A stretch of DNA of 24,495 nucleotides. Source: an uncultured Prevotella sp. (GTDB lineage Bacteria > Bacteroidota > Bacteroidia > Bacteroidales > Bacteroidaceae). The stretch covers positions 1 to 24,495 of the forward strand of contig CAMPYS010000027.1 in the NCBI GenBank assembly GCA_946998295.1, in the 5' to 3' direction. Every line of letters starts with the position of its first letter. Within the stretch, counting starts at the first letter, position 1. The position numbers and the translations under genes are program-made. Below the pieces are notes generated by a model that did no database searches, was not told the DNA's origin, and saw only the letters and a program-made list of their open reading frames with translations. Positions 1-8,188 of the stretch are shown one piece after another.

Positions 1-5
1 GAGTG

Positions 6-37
6 CAAAGGTAATAACTTTATTAATTCAAACCAAA
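6..37 (-). promoter_or_regulatory. Outward-facing Bacteroidota promoter
   Basis: Read on the minus strand there is a TTTG -33 box (34-37), a 20-bp spacer and a perfect TACCTTTG -7 box (6-13), followed by CACTC at the window edge. This matches the Bacteroidota primary sigma consensus TTTG-N19-21-TAnnTTTG in both boxes and in spacing. The transcript would start at or just beyond position 1, so the gene it serves lies outside the window to the left and is divergent from the division cluster. Confidence 0.7.
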
Positions 38-1190
38 TCTTTTTAATAAAATATTCGGATTTTCTTGACTTATTTATACTTTATTGATTTACATCAAGCA
101 TATAGGAACGGCACACATTTATATATATATTAGAAGTATTATATTTTCTAAAGTTATTTTCGTTTTACGCATTTATCTCACAATAGCAGAAGATATTTTT
201 TTTATTTTGCTGTGCATGAAATATAAGTACAATTTTTATACTGGGACTTGTATTTCTTTAGTTGGATAAGAGAATGAGGTTTCTGTAGAAGTTATCTTTT
301 AAATTTTCGCAAAAGATTTTTCATACATTTATAACATAAAACAAAAGTTATCTTTTCTCAGTTTTGTAAATATTGAAACATTGCTCGGAGCAAGAAAGAT
401 AAAAAGTATCTAAAAAAACTTTTATTTTTTATTAATAGTGGCATTAATATCGTAACTGTTATTGGAATGTTTTGTTTTTTTGAAACGAATTCTAAACATA
501 CAAAAATATAGGAAAGGGTATTATCTTTAATATTATGAAAAACGATAACTGTAAAGAATTTTTACCTCTAAATTAAAGTTTTATAATCGCTTAAGTTAAA
601 CTATCGAATAGGATCTACTTAAACAAGCAGATAGGATCTACTTAAACGACCAAAGAGGTTTTATAAGAATCGTAGCAGCTGTTTAAGTTAAACGATTTTT
701 GAGTTTACTAAGGGGTACACAATTATTTGCATATCAAATAGTTACAAAATCATACTTTGCGATAAAAATTATCCTTTAATATAGACTATTTGTCTTGCTA
801 TAGAAGTAAAAATAGCAAAATTTTCAAATCTATTTTTGTTTATAATTTTTACCATAAATATTTGTATCTTCTGAACGAAACAATCTTGTTGAGTAGCAAC
901 TATTTTTGTTTAGTTATTGGTTGTTATTTGCATGCTTCTGTTCATAGTCGCATTTGCTGATTATTTTACAACATGAAGATACAACAATTGTGAGTGACAT
1001 ACAACATTTATTTTTATTACTTTTTATTTAGTATGAAACTATGATATTTGATAAAAAGTATTACATGTCTGATAATGATAATATAATATAAAATAAGACA
1101 TTAAACTCTAAAGGAAACACTGTTTTGTAAAATAAAATTATAATAATTTATTGACGTTAAATAAGTAAAAAAAAAGCAACTAAATAAATA
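14..1190. other. Long AT-rich gene-free region
   Basis: No convincing protein gene is visible on either strand. The only sizeable open frame (84-269, 61 codons) is rich in Ile, Tyr and Phe, as expected from random AT-rich DNA, and resembles no family I know. Visible structure consists of a 23-bp-period degenerate array (573-693), a 12-bp direct repeat AAGTTATCTTTT (289-300 and 345-356), a 13-bp direct repeat CTATTTTTGTTTA (830-842 and 900-912) and a 10-bp inverted repeat TTGTATCTTC/GAAGATACAA (862-871 and 975-984). No tRNA or other known structured RNA was recognised. It may be a relic of deleted genes or a regulatory or structural region; the sequence does not decide. Confidence 0.6.
573..693. 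repeat. Degenerate tandem array, 23-bp period
   Basis: The hexamer TTAAAC begins at 596, 619, 642 and 688, and TTAAAG begins at 573. These starts are spaced 23, 23, 23 and 46 bp, leaving one empty register at 665. Two central units share an exact 17-bp repeat, ATAGGATCTACTTAAAC (608-624 and 631-647). The outer units share TTAAGTTAAAC (591-601 and 683-693). The last unit forms GTTTAA-G-TTAAAC (681-693), a dyad with perfect 6-bp arms. No gene overlaps the array. It could be a binding-site array or a decayed minisatellite. Confidence 0.6.
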
Positions 1191-1194
1191 TAAG

Positions 1195-1219
1195 TGGAGT
1201 AAAAAGGTGTATTGTGGGG
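1195..1219 (+). promoter_or_regulatory. Putative MraZ operator, three repeats
   Basis: Three G-rich pentamers lie exactly 10 bp apart: TGGAG (1195-1199), AGGTG (1205-1209) and TGGGG (1215-1219). E. coli MraZ is known to bind three TGGGN repeats separated by 5-nt spacers upstream of its own operon. Spacing, number and position match here, in DNA otherwise almost free of G runs. The sites cover the -33 region and end 9 bp before the -7 box, so bound MraZ would be placed to block RNA polymerase. The middle repeat is the weakest match. Confidence 0.6.
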
Positions 1220-1228
1220 AAATTTCCT

Positions 1229-1236
1229 TAACTTTG
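1229..1236 (+). promoter_or_regulatory. dcw operon promoter, -7 box
   Basis: TAACTTTG is a perfect match to the TAnnTTTG -7 consensus and lies 26 bp before the mraZ start codon, implying a short leader of about 20 nt. No good TTTG -33 box is found 19-21 bp upstream, where the putative MraZ repeats lie instead. The promoter may therefore be weak or regulated. Confidence 0.6.
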
Positions 1237-1262
1237 AAGCGAATTTTGTACAAAATATATAA

Positions 1263-1736
1263 ATGCGCTTTTTAGGTAACATAGAAGCCAAGGTAGATTC
1301 TAAGGGAAGAGCCTTTCTTCCTTCAATATTTCGCAAGGTATTAAATACATCTTGCGAAACCTCTATCATCATGAAAAAAGATATATTCCAGCCCTGCTTA
1401 GTACTATACACAGAATCTGTTTGGAATAATATGCTTTCTACACTTCGCCAGCACCTTAATCGTTGGAGCAACAAAGATCAAATGATTTTTCGGCAATTCA
1501 TCTCCGATGTAGAAATAATTTCTCTTGATGTAAGTGGTCGTTTTTTAATACCAAAACGATATTTAAAAATGGCACACATTGAGCAACAAATAAAGTTCAT
1601 AGGTATGGACGATTGTATAGAAATATGGAATAATGATAACACAAATTCATTTATTGATATAAAAGAGTTTAGTGAGAGTCTTGAAAAGATTATGCAAAAA
1701 GATCGTTCCATTTTAGTTAACTCCAATTCTATATAA
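1263..1736 (+). CDS. mraZ: Transcriptional regulator MraZ
   Basis: MraZ is a DNA-binding regulator of the AbrB-like swapped-hairpin fold that controls its own dcw operon. Two tandem SpoVT/AbrB-like halves are visible, each with the family signature: DSKGR at residues 12-16 followed by AFLP, and DVSGR at 89-93 followed by FLIPKRY. The length of 157 residues is normal for the family. The ATG follows a likely promoter and three putative MraZ sites, and the gene is first in the cluster, 24 bp before rsmH, as in most bacteria. The recognised family and operon position make the call secure. Autoregulation here is inferred from the upstream repeats. The C-terminal 30 residues are polar and less conserved. 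Confidence 0.95.
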   Translation: MRFLGNIEAKVDSKGRAFLPSIFRKVLNTSCETSIIMKKDIFQPCLVLYTESVWNNMLSTLRQHLNRWSNKDQMIFRQFISDVEIISLDVSGRFLIPKRYLKMAHIEQQIKFIGMDDCIEIWNNDNTNSFIDIKEFSESLEKIMQKDRSILVNSNSI

Positions 1737-1760
1737 ATAATAAAATAATTTATAGGTAGA

Positions 1761-2696
1761 ATGAGTGAAACAAAGCAAATGTATCATATTCCTGTACTGC
1801 TTAAAGAAAGTATAGACGGATTAAACATTAATCCAAATGGTGTGTACATAGATGTAACTTTTGGAGGTGGTGGACATAGCAAAGCTATACTCTCACAGCT
1901 AAATAGTAAAGGTCATCTATTTAGCTTTGATCAAGACTATGACGCAGAACGTAATATCGAATTCATACGTAAGAACAACGATAAAAAAGATAATTTTACA
2001 TTTATTCGTTCTAACTTCCGATACATCAAAAACTGGATGAGATACTATGATGTAACAGAGATAGATGGTTTATTGGGGGATTTAGGTGTTAGTAGCCATC
2101 ACTTTGATGATGAGATGCGTGGTTTTTCATTTCGATTTAATTCTCCCTTAGATATGAGAATGAACAAAAGAGCAGGAAAAACAGCTTCTGACATACTTAA
2201 TAGCTATACCGAGGAAGATTTATCTAATATCTTTTATACCTACGGTGAAGTTAAAAACTCACGTCGCATAGCATATAATATTGTTAAAGCTAGAAATAAT
2301 AAACCAATATTAACAACAAGCGATTTTCAAAGTATAATATATCCTATAATAAAACATGAACGCGAAAAGAAAGAATTAGCAAAACTTTTTCAAGCCTTGC
2401 GCATAGAAGTAAACCAAGAGATGGTAGCACTTAAGGAAATGCTCTTGGCTGCAAGTACACTTTTAAAAAATGGGGGTCGTATTTCTGTAATTACTTACCA
2501 TTCATTAGAAGACAGAATAGTAAAAAATATATTAAAAACAGGTAATATAGAAGGTAAAATAAACAAAGATTTTTTTGGTAACAAAAACACACCTTTCAAA
2601 CTTATAAACAACAAAGTAATTATCCCTACTAAAGAGGAGCAAGAAAGAAATCCAAGAAGCAGGAGTGGGAAATTAAGAATAGCTGAAAAGAAGTAA
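1761..2696 (+). CDS. rsmH: 16S rRNA m4C1402 methyltransferase RsmH
   Basis: RsmH (MraW) N4-methylates C1402 of 16S rRNA in the ribosomal P site, using S-adenosylmethionine. The SAM-binding motif I is visible as DVTFGGGGHS at residues 31-40. The family block DLGVSSHHFD is at 107-116, followed by RGFSFR and SPLDMRM. The C-terminal signature YHSLEDR (about 245-251) and the terminal NPRSRSGKLRIAEK are also present. At 311 residues it is the usual length. Its stop codon TAA is followed directly by the ATG of the next gene with no spacer, so translation of the two is probably coupled. Position two in the dcw cluster is standard. Confidence 0.97.
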   Translation: MSETKQMYHIPVLLKESIDGLNINPNGVYIDVTFGGGGHSKAILSQLNSKGHLFSFDQDYDAERNIEFIRKNNDKKDNFTFIRSNFRYIKNWMRYYDVTEIDGLLGDLGVSSHHFDDEMRGFSFRFNSPLDMRMNKRAGKTASDILNSYTEEDLSNIFYTYGEVKNSRRIAYNIVKARNNKPILTTSDFQSIIYPIIKHEREKKELAKLFQALRIEVNQEMVALKEMLLAASTLLKNGGRISVITYHSLEDRIVKNILKTGNIEGKINKDFFGNKNTPFKLINNKVIIPTKEEQERNPRSRSGKLRIAEKK

Positions 2697-3209
2697 ATGA
2701 ATAGCACCTCAAAAGAAAACAAAACAGAAGAAACAAAATCAACTATATTTGATATAGATTTACTTACAGAGGAAAACGACATCTCTTCTGTAAATTCTAT
2801 TACATACACAAATAAAGAGAAAAAAGTTTCAAAGAATGAAAAAAACAACTTAGACGAAGAACCTGAAAATGGCACAAAGTCTCCAAATACAATTACATTA
2901 TTTAGTATTTTAGGTGGAGACATACTTTCTGCACAATTAGTAAGAAACAATATTTGGATAATCCTTATTTCTGCTATTTTTATAGTAATCTACATATCCA
3001 ACAGATACAGTGTACAAAAAGACTTAATAGAAATTGATAAACTTAACACAGAGTTATCAGACACCAAATATAAAGCTCTGTCAATAAGTAGCCAACTAAC
3101 AGAAAAGACACGAGAAAGTCATTTGCTAGATATATTAAAGACAAATAAAGATAGTGTTTTAAAAATGCCTTCCCATCCACCTTTTATAATAAATGTACCA
3201 AGTAAATAA
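2697..3209 (+). CDS. ftsL: FtsL-like cell division protein
   Basis: This is a small bitopic membrane protein in the place where ftsL lies in dcw clusters. It has a charged, mostly acidic and polar cytoplasmic part (residues 1-85), one hydrophobic membrane segment (about 86-101, NIWIILISAIFIVIYI), and a periplasmic segment with heptad-like spacing (about 104-150) as expected for the FtsL/FtsB coiled coil. FtsL sequences diverge so much that topology and context carry the call, not motifs. It would join FtsQ in recruiting and activating FtsW and FtsI at the septum. The gene abuts rsmH and ends 3 bp before ftsI. The long N-terminal extension is unusual compared with the short tail of E. coli FtsL. 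Confidence 0.8.
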   Translation: MNSTSKENKTEETKSTIFDIDLLTEENDISSVNSITYTNKEKKVSKNEKNNLDEEPENGTKSPNTITLFSILGGDILSAQLVRNNIWIILISAIFIVIYISNRYSVQKDLIEIDKLNTELSDTKYKALSISSQLTEKTRESHLLDILKTNKDSVLKMPSHPPFIINVPSK

Positions 3210-3212
3210 GAG

Positions 3213-5363
3213 ATGAGCAAGTTTAAAAATAAAAAAACAATTCCTCGATATAAGGTTATAGCTATCTTATTAACTTTTATTACTTTTATAATACTGGCAA
3301 AAGCTACGTGGATAATGACTGCAGAGAAACATTATTGGATGGAAGTATCAGCATTACAAAAACAAGATAGCTTACCTATTATACCTATAAGAGGTAACAT
3401 ACTTAGTGCAGATGGTAAACTAATGGCAAGTTCACTACCCGAGTTTAAGTTATATGTAGACTTTCAAGCTATCAAAGAGAGCAAAAAAGATACCGCTTTT
3501 ATTGATAGTATCAATTATATAAGTAAAGGATTAAGCCATATATTCCCAACTAAAAAAGCAAGTGCTTTTAAAACAGACCTATTGAAAGCATTCAAAGAAA
3601 AGAAGCGACATTTCCCAATATGGACAGAAAGAGTTGACTATAATACATTTAAAAGTGTACAAAGGCTCCCTATATTTAAATTACCTAAATATGTAAGTGG
3701 GTTTCATTGGGAAGAATTTAACTCCAGACGTAAGCCATTTGGCTCCTTAGCAGACCGCACAATTGGAGATTTGTATGGTGCAAAAGACTTAGCTCGTTGT
3801 GGTTTAGAACTATCATACGACTCTATTTTACGTGGTATAAACGGTATAAAAAACCGAAGAAAAGTAAGGAATAAATATCTTAGCATAACAGAAATACCTC
3901 CAATAAATGGTTCTGATATTATAACAACAATAGATGTCAGCATACAAGACCTTGCCGAAAGAGCCTTACGTGAAGAACTTGAAAAAGACAAAGGCTATAC
4001 AGGTGTAGCTATGGTTATGGAAGTTGCGACAGGAGATATTAAAGCTATTGTCAACTTAGACAAATGCGAAGATGGAGTCTATAGAGAAATTAAGAACCAT
4101 GCTGTAAGCGACTTATTAGAACCCGGTTCAGTGTTTAAAACAGCATCCATAATGGTAGCTTTAGACGATGGCGTTGTAGACACAAACTTTGTAGTAAATA
4201 CTGGATGTGGAACTTGGGATATGTATGGTAGGAAAATGAAAGACCACAACTGGAAAAAAGGCGGATACGGTTCTTTAACCCTTCCTTGGTGTTTAAAATA
4301 TAGTTCTAATATAGGTGTAAGTAGAATTATTGATATGTTTTATCATAAACATCCAGAAGACTTTGTAAAAGGTATATATCGTTTAGGTCTTGCAGATGAT
4401 TTAAAAATACCAATAGTAGGCTACTCATCAGCCAAGATAAAAATGCCCAAAAAGAACTCACATGGTCAATATACAAATTGGAGTGCAACAGACTTACCTT
4501 GGATGAGCATAGGTTATGTAACACAAGTTCCTCCTATCTCGACACTTACTTTTTATAATGCAATAGCCAATGGTGGAAAACTTATGCTTCCACGATTTGT
4601 GAAACAAATTGAAAAAGATGGAAAAGTAATAGCTGATATTCCTCCTGTTGTTGGTAGAGAGCGGATAGCCAAAAAAAGTACTCTCACCCAAATCACTCGT
4701 ATTCTTAGTGAAGTTGTATCAGAAGGATTAGGAAAGCGTGCAGGTTCAGATAAATTTACTGTAGCTGGTAAGACTGGTACCGCTCAAATGTCAAAAGGAG
4801 CAGCAGGGTATAAATCAGGAATTGTAAACTACTTAGTATCATTTGTTGGCTTTTTCCCAGTAGAAAATCCGAGATATAGCTGTATCGTGTGTATACAAAA
4901 GTCTGGTCTTCCTGCCTCTGGAGGTTTAATGAGTGGTGCTGTGTTTCATCAAATAGCAGAGGGTGTAATGGCAAAAAGTCTCAAACTAAGTGTTACAGAT
5001 GCAAGAGATTCCGTTTCTTCACTCTTCCCTACAATTAAATATGGTAACCTCTTAGCAACAGACTACGTTCTATCTTCATTAGGTTTCAATATTAAAAATG
5101 GCTGGGATGGAAATTATCCTTTCGGCTATCCAATATGGGGCAAAACAATTGAAAAGAATAATTCTTATAGCCTTATAAGAAATAGATTCCTTCCAAATAG
5201 AGTTCCAGATGTTCACAACATGGGGGCAAGAGATGCAGTATATCTGTTAGAAAGTAAAGGTATAAAAGTAATCCTTTCAGGTCGTGGAAAGGTAAAGACA
5301 CAGTCTCTCCCACCAGGTGACTTTATAAGAAAAGGCATGATTTGTAAATTAAAGTTAGAATAA
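3213..5363 (+). CDS. ftsI: Septal transpeptidase FtsI (PBP3) with PASTA domain
   Basis: This monofunctional class B penicillin-binding protein crosslinks septal peptidoglycan together with FtsW. It has one membrane anchor (about residues 13-33), a pedestal domain beginning with IRGNILSADGK (59-69), and a transpeptidase domain with all three active-site motifs: S306-V-F-K309 (catalytic serine), S364-S-N366 and K520-T-G522. The C-terminus (about 661-716, NRVPDVHNMGARDAVYLLES onward) is a PASTA domain, absent from E. coli FtsI but common in Bacteroidota and Gram-positive homologues. The length of 716 fits a PASTA-bearing PBP. It lies 3 bp after ftsL and 38 bp before murE. A SpoVD-like role is the alternative name, but the neighbours make FtsI the better call. 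Confidence 0.95.
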   Translation: MSKFKNKKTIPRYKVIAILLTFITFIILAKATWIMTAEKHYWMEVSALQKQDSLPIIPIRGNILSADGKLMASSLPEFKLYVDFQAIKESKKDTAFIDSINYISKGLSHIFPTKKASAFKTDLLKAFKEKKRHFPIWTERVDYNTFKSVQRLPIFKLPKYVSGFHWEEFNSRRKPFGSLADRTIGDLYGAKDLARCGLELSYDSILRGINGIKNRRKVRNKYLSITEIPPINGSDIITTIDVSIQDLAERALREELEKDKGYTGVAMVMEVATGDIKAIVNLDKCEDGVYREIKNHAVSDLLEPGSVFKTASIMVALDDGVVDTNFVVNTGCGTWDMYGRKMKDHNWKKGGYGSLTLPWCLKYSSNIGVSRIIDMFYHKHPEDFVKGIYRLGLADDLKIPIVGYSSAKIKMPKKNSHGQYTNWSATDLPWMSIGYVTQVPPISTLTFYNAIANGGKLMLPRFVKQIEKDGKVIADIPPVVGRERIAKKSTLTQITRILSEVVSEGLGKRAGSDKFTVAGKTGTAQMSKGAAGYKSGIVNYLVSFVGFFPVENPRYSCIVCIQKSGLPASGGLMSGAVFHQIAEGVMAKSLKLSVTDARDSVSSLFPTIKYGNLLATDYVLSSLGFNIKNGWDGNYPFGYPIWGKTIEKNNSYSLIRNRFLPNRVPDVHNMGARDAVYLLESKGIKVILSGRGKVKTQSLPPGDFIRKGMICKLKLE

Positions 5364-5401
5364 AAAATAGACATTATTATAAGCATTTAAGTTTTAAAGC
5401 T

Positions 5402-6859
5402 ATGAAGTTAAACGAGTTACTTACAAGAGTTAAACCGATAAAAATAATCGGTAGCCCAGATAAAGAGATTATAGCTGTCGATATAGATAGTCGAAAAGTA
5501 GGAAAAGATCATCTTTTTGTAGCAATAAAAGGAACTCAAACAGATGGGCATAAGTTCATTGACAAAGCTATAGAAAACGGTGCAGTAGCCATAGTTGTAG
5601 AAAACTTACCAAAAGAAATACATAACGATAATATTACTTTTGTTCAAGTATCGTCAACAGAAAAAGTTATTGGTTTAATAGCAACAACTTTCTACGGAGA
5701 TCCTTCACACAAGTTAAAACTTGTAGGTGTAACAGGTACAAATGGTAAAACAACTATTGCAACTTTGCTATATGAGATGTTTCGCAAATTTGGTCATAAA
5801 GTTGGTCTTTTATCAACAGTATGTAACTATATAGACGATAAAGAATTACCAGCAAGTCATACTACACCAGATCCAATAGAATTAAACTTACTCTTGTCTA
5901 AAATGGTTGAGTCAGGTTGTACATACGTATTTATGGAATGTTCAAGCCATGCTATACACCAACACAGAATAGGTGGTTTAAAGTTTACAGGAGGTATATT
6001 TACAAATTTAACAAGAGACCATTTAGACTATCATAAGACATTTGAAAATTATAGAAATGCAAAAAAAATGTTTTTTGATAGCTTGAGTAAAGATGCGTTT
6101 GCAATAACTAACATTGACGACAAAAATGGCGCTATAATGGTTCAAAACTGCAAGGCCAATATAAAAACATACTCTACAAAAAGAATGGCAGACTTTCATG
6201 CCAAAATAATAGAAAGCCACTTTGAAGGTATGTACCTTGAAATAAATGGAAAGGAAGTAGGAGTACAATTCATAGGTAAATTCAACGTAAGCAATCTATT
6301 GGCAGTATATGGCACAGCAATAATGTTAGGTAAAAATCCAGAAGACACCCTATTAGCATTAAGTACCTTAAAAACAGTAAATGGACGGCTTGAGCCACTT
6401 AAATCTCCTAAAGGCTATACGGTAATAATTGACTATGCACATACTCCAGATGCTTTAGAAAATGTATTAATCGCTATACATGACGTTCTAAATGGTAAGA
6501 CAGTACGTGTAATAACAGTTTGTGGCGCAGGAGGTAATAGAGATAAGGGCAAACGTCCTCTAATGGCATTAGAAGCTGTAAAACGTAGTAACACCGTTAT
6601 TTTAACAAGCGATAATCCTCGTAACGAAGACCCACAAATGATTATTGAAGACATGCTTGCAGGATTAGACAACACACAAAAGAAAAAAGTTTTATCTATA
6701 ATAAACAGAAAAGAAGCTATAAAAACAGCGTGCATGATGGCAGAGAAAGGTGATGTAGTACTCATTGCTGGTAAAGGACATGAAACATATCAAGAGATAA
6801 AAGGAGTAAAACATCACTTTGATGATCATGAGGTTGTAAAAGAAATTTTCAAAATATAA
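5402..6859 (+). CDS. murE: UDP-MurNAc-tripeptide synthetase MurE (meso-DAP type)
   Basis: MurE adds the third amino acid to UDP-MurNAc-L-Ala-D-Glu in the cytoplasm, using ATP. The Mur ligase ATP loop is GTNGKT at residues 112-117. The central domain shows TNLTRDHLDYH (201-211) and the region of the carbamylated lysine (K221/K222). The C-terminal domain shows DYAHTPDAL (344-352) and CGAGGNRDKGKRP. The substrate-specifying motif is DNPR (404-407), the known signature for meso-diaminopimelate rather than L-lysine, and GKGHE (457-461) follows. At 485 residues it is typical. This indicates a DAP-type wall, as expected for Bacteroidota. Gaps of about 35-40 bp separate it from ftsI and mraY, with no promoter seen in them. 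Confidence 0.97.
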   Translation: MKLNELLTRVKPIKIIGSPDKEIIAVDIDSRKVGKDHLFVAIKGTQTDGHKFIDKAIENGAVAIVVENLPKEIHNDNITFVQVSSTEKVIGLIATTFYGDPSHKLKLVGVTGTNGKTTIATLLYEMFRKFGHKVGLLSTVCNYIDDKELPASHTTPDPIELNLLLSKMVESGCTYVFMECSSHAIHQHRIGGLKFTGGIFTNLTRDHLDYHKTFENYRNAKKMFFDSLSKDAFAITNIDDKNGAIMVQNCKANIKTYSTKRMADFHAKIIESHFEGMYLEINGKEVGVQFIGKFNVSNLLAVYGTAIMLGKNPEDTLLALSTLKTVNGRLEPLKSPKGYTVIIDYAHTPDALENVLIAIHDVLNGKTVRVITVCGAGGNRDKGKRPLMALEAVKRSNTVILTSDNPRNEDPQMIIEDMLAGLDNTQKKKVLSIINRKEAIKTACMMAEKGDVVLIAGKGHETYQEIKGVKHHFDDHEVVKEIFKI

Positions 6860-6894
6860 AAACAATAATAATATTATTTTAAAACAAAACTATT

Positions 6895-8172
6895 ATGTTA
6901 TATTACATCTTCCGCTGGCTAGACCAATTTGGTATAAGTGGTTCACATATTTGGGGTTACATAAGTTTCAGGGCTATTGTAGCAATGATACTATCTCTAA
7001 TTATATCAGCATGGTTCGGCGAGAAGTTTATAAAATATCTAAAAAGGAAACAAATAACAGAGACACAACGCGATGCAAAAATAGATCCTTTTGGTGTAAA
7101 AAAAATAGGTGTTCCGTCAATGGGCGGAATAATTATTATAACAGCACTGCTAATACCTGTTATCTTACTTGGAAGACTTAGAAATATATACCTTCTTCTA
7201 ATGATTATCACTACTATATGGTTAGGGTTTTTAGGAGGTATGGACGATTTTATAAAACTATTTCGCAAAAACAAATCTGGACTTAAAGGAAAATATAAAA
7301 TAATAGGCCAAGTAAGTATTGGACTTATAGTAGGTTTAGTACTTTGGCTTTCACCAGATGTAAAAGCTAATCTGAACTCTGAGATAGAAATATCAAGGTT
7401 ACAAAATAAGGAAGTAATAATAAAACATAAAGCAAAATCCGAAAAAACATTAAAGACAACTATTCCGTTTATCAAGAATCATAACCTTGACTATTCCGAG
7501 ATAATGTCATTCATGGGTAAATACAAAACAGCTGCAGGCTGGATTCTATTTGTAATAATGACAATTTTTGTAGTTACCGCAGTATCAAATGGTGCAAATC
7601 TTAATGATGGAATGGATGGAATGGCAGCAGGAAACTCTGCTATAATAGGTGTTGCATTAGGTATATTAGCATACGTAAGTAGCCATATAGAATATGCTTC
7701 CTATCTTAATATCATGTACATACCTGGTTCAGAAGAACTTGTTGTTTTCTTTATGGCATTCATAGGAGCATTAATAGGATTTCTATGGTACAACTCATAC
7801 CCAGCACAGGTGTTTATGGGAGATACTGGAAGTTTAGCAATAGGTGGAATTATTGCAGTAGGAGCCATAATAATTCATAAAGAACTACTTCTACCTATAC
7901 TTTGTGGAATATTTTTTATAGAAAGTCTAAGTGTAATGATTCAAGTATACTACTTTAGACGTGGAAAGCTTCATGGCAAAAAACAACGTATTTTTAAACG
8001 TACACCTATACATGATAATTTTCGTACAGAAGATTCACAACTTGATCCAGAATGCAAATATGTATTTACAAAACCCAAATTACCTATCCATGAAAGTAAA
8101 ATTACGATACGTTTTTGGATTATCAGTATAATACTTGCAGCAATAACAATTATAACATTAAAAATAAGATAA
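6895..8172 (+). CDS. mraY: Phospho-MurNAc-pentapeptide transferase MraY
   Basis: MraY transfers phospho-MurNAc-pentapeptide to undecaprenyl phosphate, giving lipid I at the inner membrane. It is a polytopic protein of about ten hydrophobic segments. Conserved acidic sites are present: D117-D118 in GGMDDFIK, the block NLNDGMDGMA (235-244) and FMGDTGS (307-313). The length of 425 exceeds the roughly 360 of E. coli, through a soluble insertion at about 155-210 and a stretch at about 376-402 before the last membrane helix. The cytoplasmic motif usually written PIHHHF reads PIHDNF here (H373, D374, N375), so only the first histidine is kept. Whether this is a lineage trait needs an alignment. It lies between murE and murD as expected. 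Confidence 0.96.
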   Translation: MLYYIFRWLDQFGISGSHIWGYISFRAIVAMILSLIISAWFGEKFIKYLKRKQITETQRDAKIDPFGVKKIGVPSMGGIIIITALLIPVILLGRLRNIYLLLMIITTIWLGFLGGMDDFIKLFRKNKSGLKGKYKIIGQVSIGLIVGLVLWLSPDVKANLNSEIEISRLQNKEVIIKHKAKSEKTLKTTIPFIKNHNLDYSEIMSFMGKYKTAAGWILFVIMTIFVVTAVSNGANLNDGMDGMAAGNSAIIGVALGILAYVSSHIEYASYLNIMYIPGSEELVVFFMAFIGALIGFLWYNSYPAQVFMGDTGSLAIGGIIAVGAIIIHKELLLPILCGIFFIESLSVMIQVYYFRRGKLHGKKQRIFKRTPIHDNFRTEDSQLDPECKYVFTKPKLPIHESKITIRFWIISIILAAITIITLKIR

Positions 8173-8188
8173 AACATTTTAACATATT

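Noticed and set aside
84..269. 61-codon open frame in the left gene-free region
   Set aside because: Composition is what random AT-rich DNA gives (many Ile, Tyr, Phe), there is no promoter or leader at a suitable distance, and no family is recognisable.
608..647. CRISPR-like direct repeats of 17 bp
   Set aside because: Only two exact copies with a 6-bp spacer, no cas genes, and the wider 23-bp register fits a short tandem array instead.
289..777. Replication origin suggested by several TTATC(T/C)TTT sequences (292, 348, 521, 769)
   Set aside because: None matches the DnaA box TTATCCACA closely, no dnaA or other origin gene is near, and such words are common in AT-rich DNA.
831..908. Two TATTTTTG boxes (831-838, 901-908) as promoters in the gene-free region
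   Set aside because: They fit TAnnTTTG only because of the T-rich composition, and no -33 box lies 19-21 bp upstream of either.
1157..1726. Minus-strand open frames opposite mraZ, and similar frames opposite other cluster genes
   Set aside because: They are antisense to well-recognised proteins, have no family resemblance, and their residue content follows from the opposing coding strand.
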